Shown here: one piece after another, positions 1 to 6,999 of the stretch | Position numbering within the stretch: the first letter of the stretch is position 1 | Layout of the letters: every line of letters begins with the position of its first letter | Source: CAYMRL01 sp964473205 | Lineage (GTDB): Bacteria; Deinococcota; Deinococci; Deinococcales; Trueperaceae | DNA: 40,741 nt | Assembly (NCBI GenBank): GCA_964473205.1 | Contig: CAYYOK010000016.1 | Location: 1-40,741, forward strand | Direction: 5' to 3' | Made by a program: the position numbers and the translations under genes | Notes under the pieces: model-generated | What the model was told of the DNA's origin: nothing | Database searches by the model: none | What the model saw: the letters and a program-made list of their open reading frames with translations, nothing else

Positions 1-35
1 GCCCGCTCAGGGGCGGGCCGCGACGCGCTCTGGGC

Positions 36-614
36 TCAGTGGCCGTGCTCGGGTCTGTAGTCGAAGGTGAGGAAGCCTTCGATGACGTGGCCGTCAGCGG
101 AGAGCACGCGCCACATCACTACATAGGCGCCGACCTCCAGGGGCGCCTGGGGCGTCAGCGTGACTTGCTCGCTCCTACCGGATGCGGGATCGAGGCTGAT
201 CTCGACGCGAGCATCGTGGTCGTCCTCGAGGTCGAGCACCCGAGCAACGAGGGCTTCTGCCGTCGCGTCGAGCAGTGCGTGAAGGCTGCCTTCCTCGGCT
301 CCGTGCTCAGCCCCGTGCTCAGCCCCGTGCCCGCCCTCTTGGTCATGACCCTCCTCGGACTCGCCGTGATCCTGGCCTGCCGTCTCGCCGGCGTCATCGT
401 GTGAGGGATCGACCGTGAGGGGGTAGATCTTGATGATGCTGAACCCCGTCTCGATCTGCTGGGTGAAGACGAGCTCGATCCGATCGAGGCGCGTGGTGAC
501 GACGGCGCCGTCGCCAGGGTTGGAAGAGGCGAGGTCGGCGTGCGCCAAGGCCGCTCCAGGGACGAGTAGGGCTGCTAGAACGGTCAATGCCGTGAAGGTC
601 GTGTGTGGTCTCAT
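36..614 (-). CDS. CopC-domain periplasmic copper-binding protein
   Basis: A 192-residue exported protein of the CopC/YobA family, which binds copper in the periplasm. Residues 1-24 form a signal peptide ending ALA, so the mature protein would begin with His25. CopC proteins use the N-terminal His plus a later Asp-x-His as Cu(II) ligands; here D174-G-H176 sits in the motif SADGHVIEG. Unlike a minimal CopC, it carries an acidic, His-rich insert at about 71-108, including AEHG repeats encoded by a 12-bp DNA repeat, and it ends in EHGH; both could bind extra metal. A GGAGAG ribosome site precedes the ATG. The DUF2946 gene upstream on the same strand and the divergent multicopper oxidase support a copper role. 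Family assignment is firm; the metal-buffer role of the insert is inference. Confidence 0.9.
   Translation of the reverse strand: MRPHTTFTALTVLAALLVPGAALAHADLASSNPGDGAVVTTRLDRIELVFTQQIETGFSIIKIYPLTVDPSHDDAGETAGQDHGESEEGHDQEGGHGAEHGAEHGAEEGSLHALLDATAEALVARVLDLEDDHDARVEISLDPASGRSEQVTLTPQAPLEVGAYVVMWRVLSADGHVIEGFLTFDYRPEHGH
303..330. repeat. 12-bp tandem repeat inside the CopC gene
   Basis: The unit GTGCTCAGCCCC occurs at 303-314 and 315-326, followed by a partial GTGC. Twelve bases are four codons, so gain or loss of a unit stays in frame and changes the number of Ala-Glu-His-Gly blocks in the His-rich insert of the minus-strand CopC protein. Confidence 0.85.
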
Positions 615-711
615 GATCTCTCCTGTACATGGAGCGGTCGGCCGCGGTCGGACAGCTCACTCCATGCGGCTAGAGGCTAGTCGGATCGCGACCGTCGGGC
701 GACGGCCGCGC

Positions 712-725
712 CTAGGCATGCCTAG
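712..725. repeat. 14-bp perfect palindrome
   Basis: CTAGGCATGCCTAG is its own reverse complement. It overlaps the stop codon of the DUF2946 gene. With no loop and no T-run it does not look like a terminator. Its CTAGGC/GCCTAG halves recur in other inverted repeats in this window. Confidence 0.6.
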
Positions 726-1077
726 CCGGCGGGGCCCTGGCTTTGATGCTGCCGCCCGGGCGAGCGAGCACGCGGATGTCGGCGGCTGGTCTGTGAGCGC
801 ACGGCCTGAGGGGGGACCGACTAGCCGCCGCCTCAGGAGTCGGCAGGTTGGCCAGCGGCAGGATGCAGAAGAAGCAGTAGGGACTGGCGAAGTCGGGAGC
901 GTCAGGCTGGCTGGGCCCGTGATGCGCATGAGGCTCGTGCAGCGCTTGACCCTGGGCCATGAGATGGGGTTCGAAGAAGGAGACGAGCAGCAACGCCACG
1001 GCGCTTAGCCACCTGAGGTTGGGCGGCATAGGGCCAGACCGGGCAGCTTGGGATCGACACCCCTTGGCGCGCTTCAT
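712..1077 (-). CDS. DUF2946 family exported protein
   Basis: A 121-residue protein with a positively charged N-terminus, one hydrophobic segment at about 22-42, a His-containing stretch (HEPHAHHG), a Cys-x-x-Cys motif (CFFC) and a C-terminus near RAPPARHA. The CxxC after a His-rich part and the short Arg/Pro/Ala tail are typical of DUF2946, small proteins often found beside copper genes. Function is unknown; a role in copper binding or handling is inferred from the motif and from CopC 98 bp downstream on the same strand. The first ATG (1077) lies 9 bases after a GATAAT box. An alternative ATG at 1029 would give a shorter protein closer to usual family length, so the start is uncertain. Confidence 0.7.
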   Translation of the reverse strand: MKRAKGCRSQAARSGPMPPNLRWLSAVALLLVSFFEPHLMAQGQALHEPHAHHGPSQPDAPDFASPYCFFCILPLANLPTPEAAASRSPLRPCAHRPAADIRVLARPGGSIKARAPPARHA

Positions 1078-1134
1078 TCACTTGCCATTATCCGGTCCAT
1101 CACGCCCGCCGCGACTCCATTGGCTGGAGCCGTC

Positions 1135-1163
1135 TTGACTTAGTCATTAGGAACAACTAATCT
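1135..1163 (+). promoter_or_regulatory. Sigma-70-type promoter of the oxidase-ZIP operon with embedded inverted repeat
   Basis: TTGACT (1135-1140) and TAATCT (1158-1163) are separated by exactly 17 bases, close to the housekeeping consensus. An interrupted inverted repeat TTAGT (1140-1144) / ACTAA (1156-1160) covers the spacer and -10 box, where a repressor would block polymerase. The AT-rich TTAG/CTAA half-sites loosely recall DtxR- or Fur-type metal regulator sites; that match is a guess. Confidence 0.65.
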
Positions 1164-1209
1164 GCCGGACAAAAGCGCTGCAAGTGAGTGCTTCGGAGGA
1201 GCGAATCCC

Positions 1210-2367
1210 ATGGGTCGACATCTGCGTCAGTTGCTGTCGAGGCGGCGTTTTCTGGGACTGGGATTGGGCGGCGCGGCCAGCGCGATCGGGGCGAGCTTGC
1301 TGAGCGCGGCGACTCATGCCCAGAGCGGCGTCGCAGGGACTGCAGGTCTGGAACATTCGATGGGTGCTGCGGGACACGGGATGTCGACCCAGATGTTGGT
1401 CGGTGAGGTCTTTCACGAGCGCAACGGTTTCGATCCGATGCAGATGTTGGTCGATTGGGACCACGGAACCGTGACGGGGGAAGCGGCAGATGGCCGTCCG
1501 ATCCGCACCTACGGAGTGGCCGCCGTGGACAAGGAGATCGAGATCGCTCCGGGGATCTTCTTCCCGGCCTGGACTTACAACGGGCGCGTGCCGGGCCCGT
1601 CGATCCGCTGCGTCGAGGGCGATCATCTGCGGATCGTCTTCTCCAACGGTGGCGGCCACCCGCACACCATGCACTTCCACGGTTTCCATCGCGCGGAGAT
1701 GGACGGGGTGGATGGTGAGTACCGCGGGGCTATCGCACCGGGAGAGACCTTCGTCTACGAGTTCGACGGCGACCCGTTCGGCTGCCACCTCTATCACTGC
1801 CACGCCACGCCGCTCAAACGCCATATCCACAAGGGGATGTACGGAGCCTTCGTGGTGGACCCGCCTGGCGGCCGTCAGCCTGCGCGGGAGCTGATGATGG
1901 TGATGAACGCGTTCGACACGAACTTCGACTCTGCGAACGAGATCTACGCCGTCAACACGGTCGGTCACGAGTTCATGCGCCGACCCATCCCGATCAAGGT
2001 CGGCGAGCTGGTGCGCATCTATCTGATCAACATCATCGAGTTCGACCTCATCAACAGCTTTCACCTGCACGCGCACTTCTTCGACTACTACGACAGCGGC
2101 ACGACCTTGGAGCCGACCCTCAGGACCGTGGACACGATCATGCAGGCACAGGGTCAGCGCGGCATCCTCGAGTTCCGTCCACGCTACCCCGGTCGCTACA
2201 TGTTCCACGCGCATGTCAGCGAGTTCGCCGAGCTCGGCTGGATGGGGTTCTTCAACGCAGTGAACGAGTCCGACTACGCTGCGGCGCTCGCCGAAGTCGG
2301 TCTCGACGAGGAGTGGGACTTCAAGAGCATGAACGGCAGCGCGGTCAGTGGCGCGGGAGTCGGCTGA
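1210..2367 (+). CDS. Tat-exported two-domain multicopper oxidase
   Basis: A 385-residue secreted copper oxidase. Residues 9-38 form a twin-arginine signal (SRRRFLGLG, hydrophobic stretch, AxA-like end). Next come a Met/His-rich segment and two cupredoxin domains. Domain 1 contains HTMHFHG (H155, H157) and a complete type-1 copper set in YHCHATPLKRHIHKGM (H196, C197, H205 or H207, M210). Domain 2 keeps HLHAH (285-289) and FHAHVSEF (H333, H335) but has Ala where a type-1 site would have Cys. One blue-copper site in domain 1 plus His pairs for the trinuclear or type-2 centre resembles NirK-like two-domain enzymes. The substrate cannot be read from sequence; Cu(I), Mn(II), Fe(II) and phenolics are possible. 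GGAGGA precedes the ATG. It is first in an operon with the ZIP gene one base downstream. Confidence 0.9.
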   Translation: MGRHLRQLLSRRRFLGLGLGGAASAIGASLLSAATHAQSGVAGTAGLEHSMGAAGHGMSTQMLVGEVFHERNGFDPMQMLVDWDHGTVTGEAADGRPIRTYGVAAVDKEIEIAPGIFFPAWTYNGRVPGPSIRCVEGDHLRIVFSNGGGHPHTMHFHGFHRAEMDGVDGEYRGAIAPGETFVYEFDGDPFGCHLYHCHATPLKRHIHKGMYGAFVVDPPGGRQPARELMMVMNAFDTNFDSANEIYAVNTVGHEFMRRPIPIKVGELVRIYLINIIEFDLINSFHLHAHFFDYYDSGTTLEPTLRTVDTIMQAQGQRGILEFRPRYPGRYMFHAHVSEFAELGWMGFFNAVNESDYAAALAEVGLDEEWDFKSMNGSAVSGAGVG

Positions 2368-2368
2368 G

Positions 2369-3577
2369 ATGGCGCAGGGAGCCGACTACCCAGAGCTTCC
2401 CGCCAGGGCGGCGCGCGGGGGAGCTTTCTGGCTGCTTGCTCTCGTGCCGTTGCTGCTGCTCGGCGTGGTGCTGACCTACCTGGTGGTCACGGGTGGCGGG
2501 CTGACCGAGCTGGCAGGGCCGCCGGTGGAGCAGGTCTCGATCCAGCGGGTGACGCTGCCGGAGCCGGGCGTCATTCGCATAGAGGTCGTCAACGACGGCC
2601 CACAGACGGTGACCATCCCGCAGGTCCTGGTGGACGACGCCTACTTCGGCTTCGAAGCCAGTCCATCGACGACCATCCCGCGCTTGGGCCGCGCTACCTT
2701 CACCGTCTACTACCCGTGGGTCGCAGAGGAGACCCACGCCATAGCGCTGGTCTCCTCGCTGGGCATGCTGTTCGAGGGAGAGGTCCCGGTCGCCGTCGAG
2801 ACGCCGAGTTTCTCCTTCCGCCTGTTCCTGCTGTTCGGCCTCGTCGGTCTCTACGTCGGCATCATCCCTGTCGGGCTCGGCATGCTGTGGTTCCCCTTCC
2901 TGCGGCGGCTGAGCCGGCAGGCGATGAGCTTCGTGCTGGCGCTGACCGTCGGGCTGCTGCTCTATCTGGCGGTGGGAACGTGGCTGGACGCCAGTGAGAT
3001 CGCCGCCGGGCTACCGGCGTTCTGGCAAGGCGTGCCGCTGGTCCTGTTCGTAGCACTGGCGACGTTGGGGGTGCTTCTGGCCGCCGGCAGCGTCGGTCGT
3101 GGTGAACAGGCCAACCCGTTGGGCATCTCCTACCGCATCTCGTTCGGGATCGGTCTGCACAACCTCGGGGAGGGCCTGGCGATCGGAGCGGCTTTCGCCC
3201 TCGGCGAGGCGGCGTTGGGCACCTTCCTGATCCTCGGGTTCACGCTGCACAACATCACCGAAGGCGTCGGCATCGTTGCGCCCATCGTGAGGCGGGGGGC
3301 ACCGACGCTCAGGCACTTCGTGTGGCTGCTACTCATCGCGGGCGGGCCAGCCATCATCGGCACCTGGCTCGGCGGCTTCACCTTCAACCCGGTGCTCGCT
3401 ACCATCTTCCTCGCCATCGGGGTCGGCGCGATCCTGCAGGTGGTTTGGGAGGTCGGCAAGCTCGTAGCACGAGATTCCTCGAAGGCCGGCGAGCCGATGG
3501 TGAGCTGGAGCAACCTGGCCGGGCTGGTAGCCGGCATCGCGCTGATGTACTTCACGGCTTTTCTCGTGAAGGTCTGA
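2369..3577 (+). CDS. ZIP family divalent metal transporter with N-terminal extracytoplasmic domain
   Basis: A 402-residue membrane protein. A first membrane span at about 20-42 is followed by roughly 100 residues that look extracytoplasmic and beta-rich, then about seven more spans. Two metal-binding helices carry the ZIP signature: GLHNLGEGLAIGAAF (H264, N265, E268) and FTLHNITEGVGIVAP (H294, N295, E298). ZIP proteins move Zn, Fe or Mn into the cytoplasm. I chose the ATG at 2369, one base after the oxidase stop and 11 bases after GGGAG; an in-frame GTG at 2348 would add seven residues. Pairing with an exported oxidase suggests that metal oxidation state and uptake are linked; this is inference. 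The N-terminal domain is longer than in ordinary ZIPs. Confidence 0.88.
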   Translation: MAQGADYPELPARAARGGAFWLLALVPLLLLGVVLTYLVVTGGGLTELAGPPVEQVSIQRVTLPEPGVIRIEVVNDGPQTVTIPQVLVDDAYFGFEASPSTTIPRLGRATFTVYYPWVAEETHAIALVSSLGMLFEGEVPVAVETPSFSFRLFLLFGLVGLYVGIIPVGLGMLWFPFLRRLSRQAMSFVLALTVGLLLYLAVGTWLDASEIAAGLPAFWQGVPLVLFVALATLGVLLAAGSVGRGEQANPLGISYRISFGIGLHNLGEGLAIGAAFALGEAALGTFLILGFTLHNITEGVGIVAPIVRRGAPTLRHFVWLLLIAGGPAIIGTWLGGFTFNPVLATIFLAIGVGAILQVVWEVGKLVARDSSKAGEPMVSWSNLAGLVAGIALMYFTAFLVKV

Positions 3578-3694
3578 CGCCAGGCCGTAGCTGCTTCGTT
3601 CGAGGGGTTGCCGGTGCACGTCGGCTGCCCTAGATGACCTCCGAAGGTAGCAGCGGCCTTCAGCGCGCTGGCGATCGGCTTCGGCGCCGCCCTC

Positions 3695-3715
3695 CGCTTA
3701 AGTCGCGTTTAAGCG
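3695..3715. repeat. Inverted repeat upstream of exported protein gene
   Basis: CGCTTAA (3695-3701) and TTAAGCG (3709-3715) are exact inverted arms around a 7-base loop. A possible -10 box TACCTT follows at 3725-3730, with no convincing -35. It could be an operator or a 5'-region hairpin for the gene starting at 3767. Confidence 0.4.
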
Positions 3716-3766
3716 CGCGAGAAGTACCTTCCTCTCACAGCGCCAAGGGCGCAGGGAGGCAGTCAC

Positions 3767-4447
3767 ATGCGCGAAGCACGCAAACAGGCAGCAGCAACCA
3801 CACTGGCCGTGGCCTTGACCCTGATCCTCGCCACCAGCGCCTCCGCTCAGTACTACTCCGACCCGCTGCAGGCGCAGATGGCGGCGCTGGACGCTCAGAT
3901 CGAGGCGATGATCGCGGAGCGTCAAGGTCAGATCGCGGCGATGCAGCAGGAGCACACCGCCTGGTTCATCAGGTACTACCGCCAGAACACCGGCGACTAC
4001 CAGACGCCCGACCACCTGGCGTTCGAGTACGGCATCAACCTCTACTGCCAGCGCAACGCCGCCGAGTGCGCCGAGGTCCACGCGAGCAACACCGCCCTCA
4101 GCGCCAGCCTGCACCAGGCGAGGATGAACGACATCGCTAGCTGGGGCCCGGTCAATGCCCAGATCGCGGCTTCCAACCAGAGCGTCCTCGACGGCCTGTT
4201 CGGCGGCTTCATGAACCGCAGCGCGCTGACCAGCCAGGGTCAGTCGAACGTGGTCCAGGGCGCCATCCACGGCAACGGCACCTTCGTGAACCCCAACACG
4301 GGCACGGCCTGGCAGCTGCCCCTCTACCCCGACCCCAACTACCAGTACACCGCTCCGACGGGCGAGCCGCTCGCGTTCGACTACCAGCGCAACATGTGGT
4401 TCGTGGGCACGAACTGGGGCTGGGTGCCGCTGCAGCTCAGCCGCTAG
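3767..4447 (+). CDS. Exported protein of unknown function with N-terminal coiled coil
   Basis: A 226-residue protein with a clear signal peptide (about 1-27, ending ASAQ) and no domain I recognise. The mature N-terminus (about 33-70) is heptad-like and rich in Gln, Ala, Met and Glu, suggesting a short coiled coil. Two Cys (in LYCQRNAAECAE, near 92 and 99) could form a disulfide. The last 70 residues are rich in Asn, Tyr, Trp, Pro and Gly (for example NTGTAWQLPLYPDPNYQYT), like surface or lipocalin-like repeats. GGGAGG sits 7 bases before the ATG. It converges with the next gene. Unassigned; exported location is the only firm statement. Confidence 0.75.
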   Translation: MREARKQAAATTLAVALTLILATSASAQYYSDPLQAQMAALDAQIEAMIAERQGQIAAMQQEHTAWFIRYYRQNTGDYQTPDHLAFEYGINLYCQRNAAECAEVHASNTALSASLHQARMNDIASWGPVNAQIAASNQSVLDGLFGGFMNRSALTSQGQSNVVQGAIHGNGTFVNPNTGTAWQLPLYPDPNYQYTAPTGEPLAFDYQRNMWFVGTNWGWVPLQLSR

Positions 4448-4482
4448 CCAGGTTCACTCGGCGCCTGTGCTGAACTCGGCGC

Positions 4483-5175
4483 TCACCAGCTGTAGGCACC
4501 GGAGATCGTCGCCCCGCCACCCAGGGTGCCGTCGGTCGAGTACTCGAGGCTTACCGTGGCGGACACTCCCGAGCTGCGCTCCGCGATCCGGTAGCTGGCG
4601 CCGAAGGTCACGGGCGACCCGCTCATGTCGCTGAAGTCCGTGCTGGCCGAAGCCGAGGCGAACCCGGAGACCGTCTGCTGGAAGCGCGACTGCTTGGTCA
4701 CCATGTACGGCACCTCGGCCAGCAGCTCCATCTCCTCGTTGTAGAGCCTGATGAGGCCCACGTGGGGTCCGAACGCGGCGAAGCCCGTGGAGATCCGGGC
4801 GCCGCTCGGAACGACGACCTCGCCCGCGCGAGAGACGATGTCCTCGCCCTCCACCTCTATGAAGATACGTGTGCGGATGCGGCTCGCCAGCTCCAGGACG
4901 AAGGTCGTGAACTCGCGGTCATAAGGGATCTGCACCTCGAGGAAGTGCGGCGCGTAATAGATCTCGGTGGCGAGCTCCAGCGGCGCGGAGGACTGGGGAT
5001 CGACGATCACGGTGATGCCGGGAGCGATCTGCGTGGCCTGACCGCGTTGGACGATCTCGATCGCGGCGCCCTCCTGGGTCCGCCCTGCAGTACCCGAGTC
5101 GCCGCCTTGCGCCAAGCCGACCTGGGACACCGCCAGGGCGGTGACGATCGCTGCTAGGAGTGTAGTTCGGCGCAT
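4483..5175 (-). CDS. Exported beta-rich protein of unknown function
   Basis: A 230-residue protein beginning MRRTTLLAAIVTALAV, a signal peptide ending near LAQ. The mature part has a Gly/Ser/Thr linker, then alternating polar and hydrophobic stretches suggesting beta strands, ending with SLEYSTDGTLGGGATISGAYSW. A terminal aromatic after alternating residues recalls the last strand of outer-membrane beta proteins, though a full barrel is not evident. AAGGA sits 5 bases before the ATG at 5175; an ATG at 5181 overlaps that ribosome site and is less likely. It lies downstream of another exported-protein gene on the same strand with a strong hairpin between them. I recognise no family. Confidence 0.7.
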   Translation of the reverse strand: MRRTTLLAAIVTALAVSQVGLAQGGDSGTAGRTQEGAAIEIVQRGQATQIAPGITVIVDPQSSAPLELATEIYYAPHFLEVQIPYDREFTTFVLELASRIRTRIFIEVEGEDIVSRAGEVVVPSGARISTGFAAFGPHVGLIRLYNEEMELLAEVPYMVTKQSRFQQTVSGFASASASTDFSDMSGSPVTFGASYRIAERSSGVSATVSLEYSTDGTLGGGATISGAYSW

Positions 5176-5197
5176 GGGCATCCTTCGGGTCTCAGAC

Positions 5198-5231
5198 CTT
5201 CGGGAGGGCGGACAGTGCCGCCCTCCCGAAG
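5198..5231 (-). terminator. Strong 14-bp hairpin between two exported-protein genes
   Basis: CTTCGGGAGGGCGG (5198-5211) and CCGCCCTCCCGAAG (5218-5231) pair perfectly around ACAGTG. It lies 8 bases past the stop of the 5240-5782 gene and 22 bases before the 5175 start. It lacks a T-run, so it is either a weak terminator, an mRNA-stabilising 3' end or an attenuator. On the minus strand CCCGAAGG occurs twice, in the hairpin arm and across the downstream ribosome site, so the 5' arm could alternatively pair with the ribosome site. Confidence 0.65.
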
Positions 5232-5239
5232 CTTGTACG

Positions 5240-5782
5240 TCAGTCGAAGTTGAAGGTCTGAGGAGTGTCGGTGTTGAACAGGCCGGTCGCGACCAGCGTC
5301 GTCCAGAAGGTCAGGACTCCCGTGTCCGGGTTGTACTTCCTGACGCCCTCGATATCCGCCAAGCCGCTCTTGATCGCCTGAACGAAGGCATCGAACGCCG
5401 CCTGGTTGGCCGGGGTGTTGATGGTGTACTGGAAGTAGCCTTGGCCGCCGGCGCCCAGCTGGAGCGCGCCCTGGGGCTGGAGGCCGAAGTTCTCGGCGCT
5501 GAGCACCGTGTCCTCGACTTTGATCGGTCGGCCGCTGGTGTTCGTGATCAGGATGTTGACGACGACGTCAACGCCTGGGCCAACCTGGCTCAGGTCGAGC
5601 TGGAACGCGAGCTGCGGCAGCTCGAAGGACACGTCACCAGGCAACTCGGCGTAGAACGCCAGCTCGGCGTAGGCGTGGTTGTAGTGAGCGTCACCGCTCG
5701 GGAGGCCGGGAGTGCTGGAGACCTGAGCGGCCCCAACGGCGAAGACAGCGAGAAGCAGCGAGAAGAAAAGGATCTTACGCAT
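5240..5782 (-). CDS. Exported protein of unknown function, probable beta-sandwich
   Basis: A 180-residue protein with a signal peptide (MRKILFFSLLLAVFAVGAAQ) and a mature domain containing VVNILITNTSGRPIKVED, a pattern seen in Ig-like or BsuPI-like beta-sandwich domains, but no specific family is recognised. The end (TDTPQTFNFD) is acidic and hydrophilic. The ATG at 5782 is preferred; AGAGGG lies 12 bases upstream, and a TTG start four codons earlier is less likely. It is the first gene after a 422-bp regulatory-looking gap and may be cotranscribed with the 4483-5175 gene through the hairpin. Confidence 0.7.
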   Translation of the reverse strand: MRKILFFSLLLAVFAVGAAQVSSTPGLPSGDAHYNHAYAELAFYAELPGDVSFELPQLAFQLDLSQVGPGVDVVVNILITNTSGRPIKVEDTVLSAENFGLQPQGALQLGAGGQGYFQYTINTPANQAAFDAFVQAIKSGLADIEGVRKYNPDTGVLTFWTTLVATGLFNTDTPQTFNFD

Positions 5783-5920
5783 GTATGAGTCCAACCCTCT
5801 GAGATGCCCATGACGAGCATCGGAACTAGCTCCGGGCTAGCTGCCTGGGAGCGGCAGCTGCTGTTTCCGAAGCGGACGCGCGACGCGACTCGAGAGCTGC
5901 GCTATCGACTTGCATCGCTT

Positions 5921-5936
5921 GACTGACCGGTCAGTC
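5921..5936. promoter_or_regulatory. TetR-type operator palindrome
   Basis: GACTGACCGGTCAGTC is a perfect 16-bp palindrome of the form bound by many TetR-family repressors (TGAC-N-GACCGGTC-like cores). It lies about 140 bp upstream of the exported-protein gene starting at 5782. No TetR gene is adjacent; the only one in the window (28578) is flanked by a different operator sequence. Confidence 0.55.
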
Positions 5937-6085
5937 TTGCAGACCGTGTGGCGGTCGAGTGGACGACTCCTTCCCTGCATCGTCGAGACGATCGCATAGC
6001 GCTCGATCTCTTCTCGACGGGCATACCCGTTGGCCTACCTCGGAATCGCTTCCGCGAGTACGCTCAGCGAGTTACCTGCGATGTC

Positions 6086-6101
6086 CACATTTCTAAATGT
6101 G
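6086..6101. repeat. Perfect inverted repeat CACATTT-CT-AAATGTG
   Basis: Seven-base arms with a two-base centre, in the AT-rich part of the gap. Plausible operator or small hairpin; nearest downstream gene is the exported protein at 5782 (minus). Confidence 0.45.
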
Positions 6102-6204
6102 CTTAGCGACACATTCTGAATCGGTTGTCACAAACTGTGATTGATGTGCCAATTCTGACCTATGAGAATTACTGCGCACCGACGCGCTCGGCGAGGCCGG
6201 ACTC

Positions 6205-6999
6205 CTAGATCGGTCTGACGGTAAGCGCCTGGACGACGGTGCCGAACGGCCCGCTCTCGTCGTGTACGACGCTGTGCGTGATGCCGAGGCCGGTCGGTCC
6301 GAACGAGACCGAGGTGTCGAGACCCAGCCACTCGCCGGACGGCGCCCGCAACAGGTGCACGGTCAGGTCCAGATTCGGGAAGGCTGCCTGCTCCATCGGC
6401 ACCCGAGGCGTGGCCCCGTTCGCGACGTCGACGAGCCCGAGGAACCGCGCCGTATCGCTCACGGCCTCGCCCTCGATCAGCTCGAAGCCGGTGCGCACCC
6501 AGCCGACGGCGCGGCCAGGCTCCACCTGTGAGCGCCTCAGCTCGAGCGAGCGGACGAACTCTCCCAGCCAGTAGTCGCCGAGGCTCCAGGGCGGCGTCTC
6601 GCCGCTACCGATCACGCGAGGTAGCGGTATCCCAGCCAGGTGGGCCGTGTCGTACGCCGCGGCCAGCCAGGCCCGCGCCTCGACGGCCGGCCGCCCAGCA
6701 TGGCTCAGGCGCGCGGTGACCAGCTCTATCGTTCTGCCGGGCCGGCTGACCTCCACCTCGACGTCGACGGGCTCGAGCGGCAGCGTGCCGAGGATCTCGT
6801 AGGTCACGCGGCTCAGCTGCAGGTGCCCGCGGCCGCGGGCGTCGCGGTCGGCCTCGATGGCGTGCGCGAGCACGCCCAGCGCAGGCGCGATGTGCTGCTC
6901 CTGCGGGTTCCACGCGCCACCCACCAGACGCGTCGGCCTCAGGCGCGTGGGGGACTCGCGGATGAAGTAGGCGCTGGCTGGGGCGTCGGGCCTAGTCAC
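6205..6999 (-). CDS. Acyl-CoA thioesterase-like double-hotdog protein
   Basis: A 264-residue cytoplasmic protein without signal or spans. Its two halves each look like a hotdog fold: the first around GGAWNPQEQHIAPALGVLAHAIE and SRVTYEILGTLPLEPVDVEVEV, the second around WVRTGFELIEGE, FLGLVDVANGATPRVP and NLDLTVHLLRAPSGEWLGLDTSVSFGP (quoted in parts). The order 'SR to E..G..P' then 'DLT(V/I)H' followed by 'D...' matches the TesB-like thioesterase superfamily, which hydrolyses acyl-CoA thioesters. The acyl chain is unknown. GTG start overlaps the upstream phosphoribosyltransferase stop by 8 bases (GTGACTAG), so the two are probably translationally coupled. It is last in its operon. Confidence 0.75.
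   Translation of the reverse strand: MTRPDAPASAYFIRESPTRLRPTRLVGGAWNPQEQHIAPALGVLAHAIEADRDARGRGHLQLSRVTYEILGTLPLEPVDVEVEVSRPGRTIELVTARLSHAGRPAVEARAWLAAAYDTAHLAGIPLPRVIGSGETPPWSLGDYWLGEFVRSLELRRSQVEPGRAVGWVRTGFELIEGEAVSDTARFLGLVDVANGATPRVPMEQAAFPNLDLTVHLLRAPSGEWLGLDTSVSFGPTGLGITHSVVHDESGPFGTVVQALTVRPI

Larger units (their letters stand above)
5783..6204. other. Gene-free, relatively AT-rich stretch
   Basis: No supportable gene in 422 bp; the only longer open frames start in shadow of the thioesterase gene. It is markedly richer in A/T than its surroundings toward 6060-6175, holds two perfect palindromes (5921-5936 and 6086-6101) and a short TCACA/TGTGA inverted pair at about 6128-6140, and must contain the promoter of the minus-strand exported-protein gene at 5782. 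I could not fix a unique -35/-10 pair. Confidence 0.6.

Noticed and set aside
712..725. Palindrome as terminator of the DUF2946 gene
   Set aside because: It has no loop and no T-run and overlaps the stop codon itself.
1147..2214. 355-codon minus-strand open frame across the oxidase gene
   Set aside because: Composition is typical of a GC-rich antisense shadow (His, Val, Asp, Arg rich) with no domain, while the plus frame has clear copper motifs.
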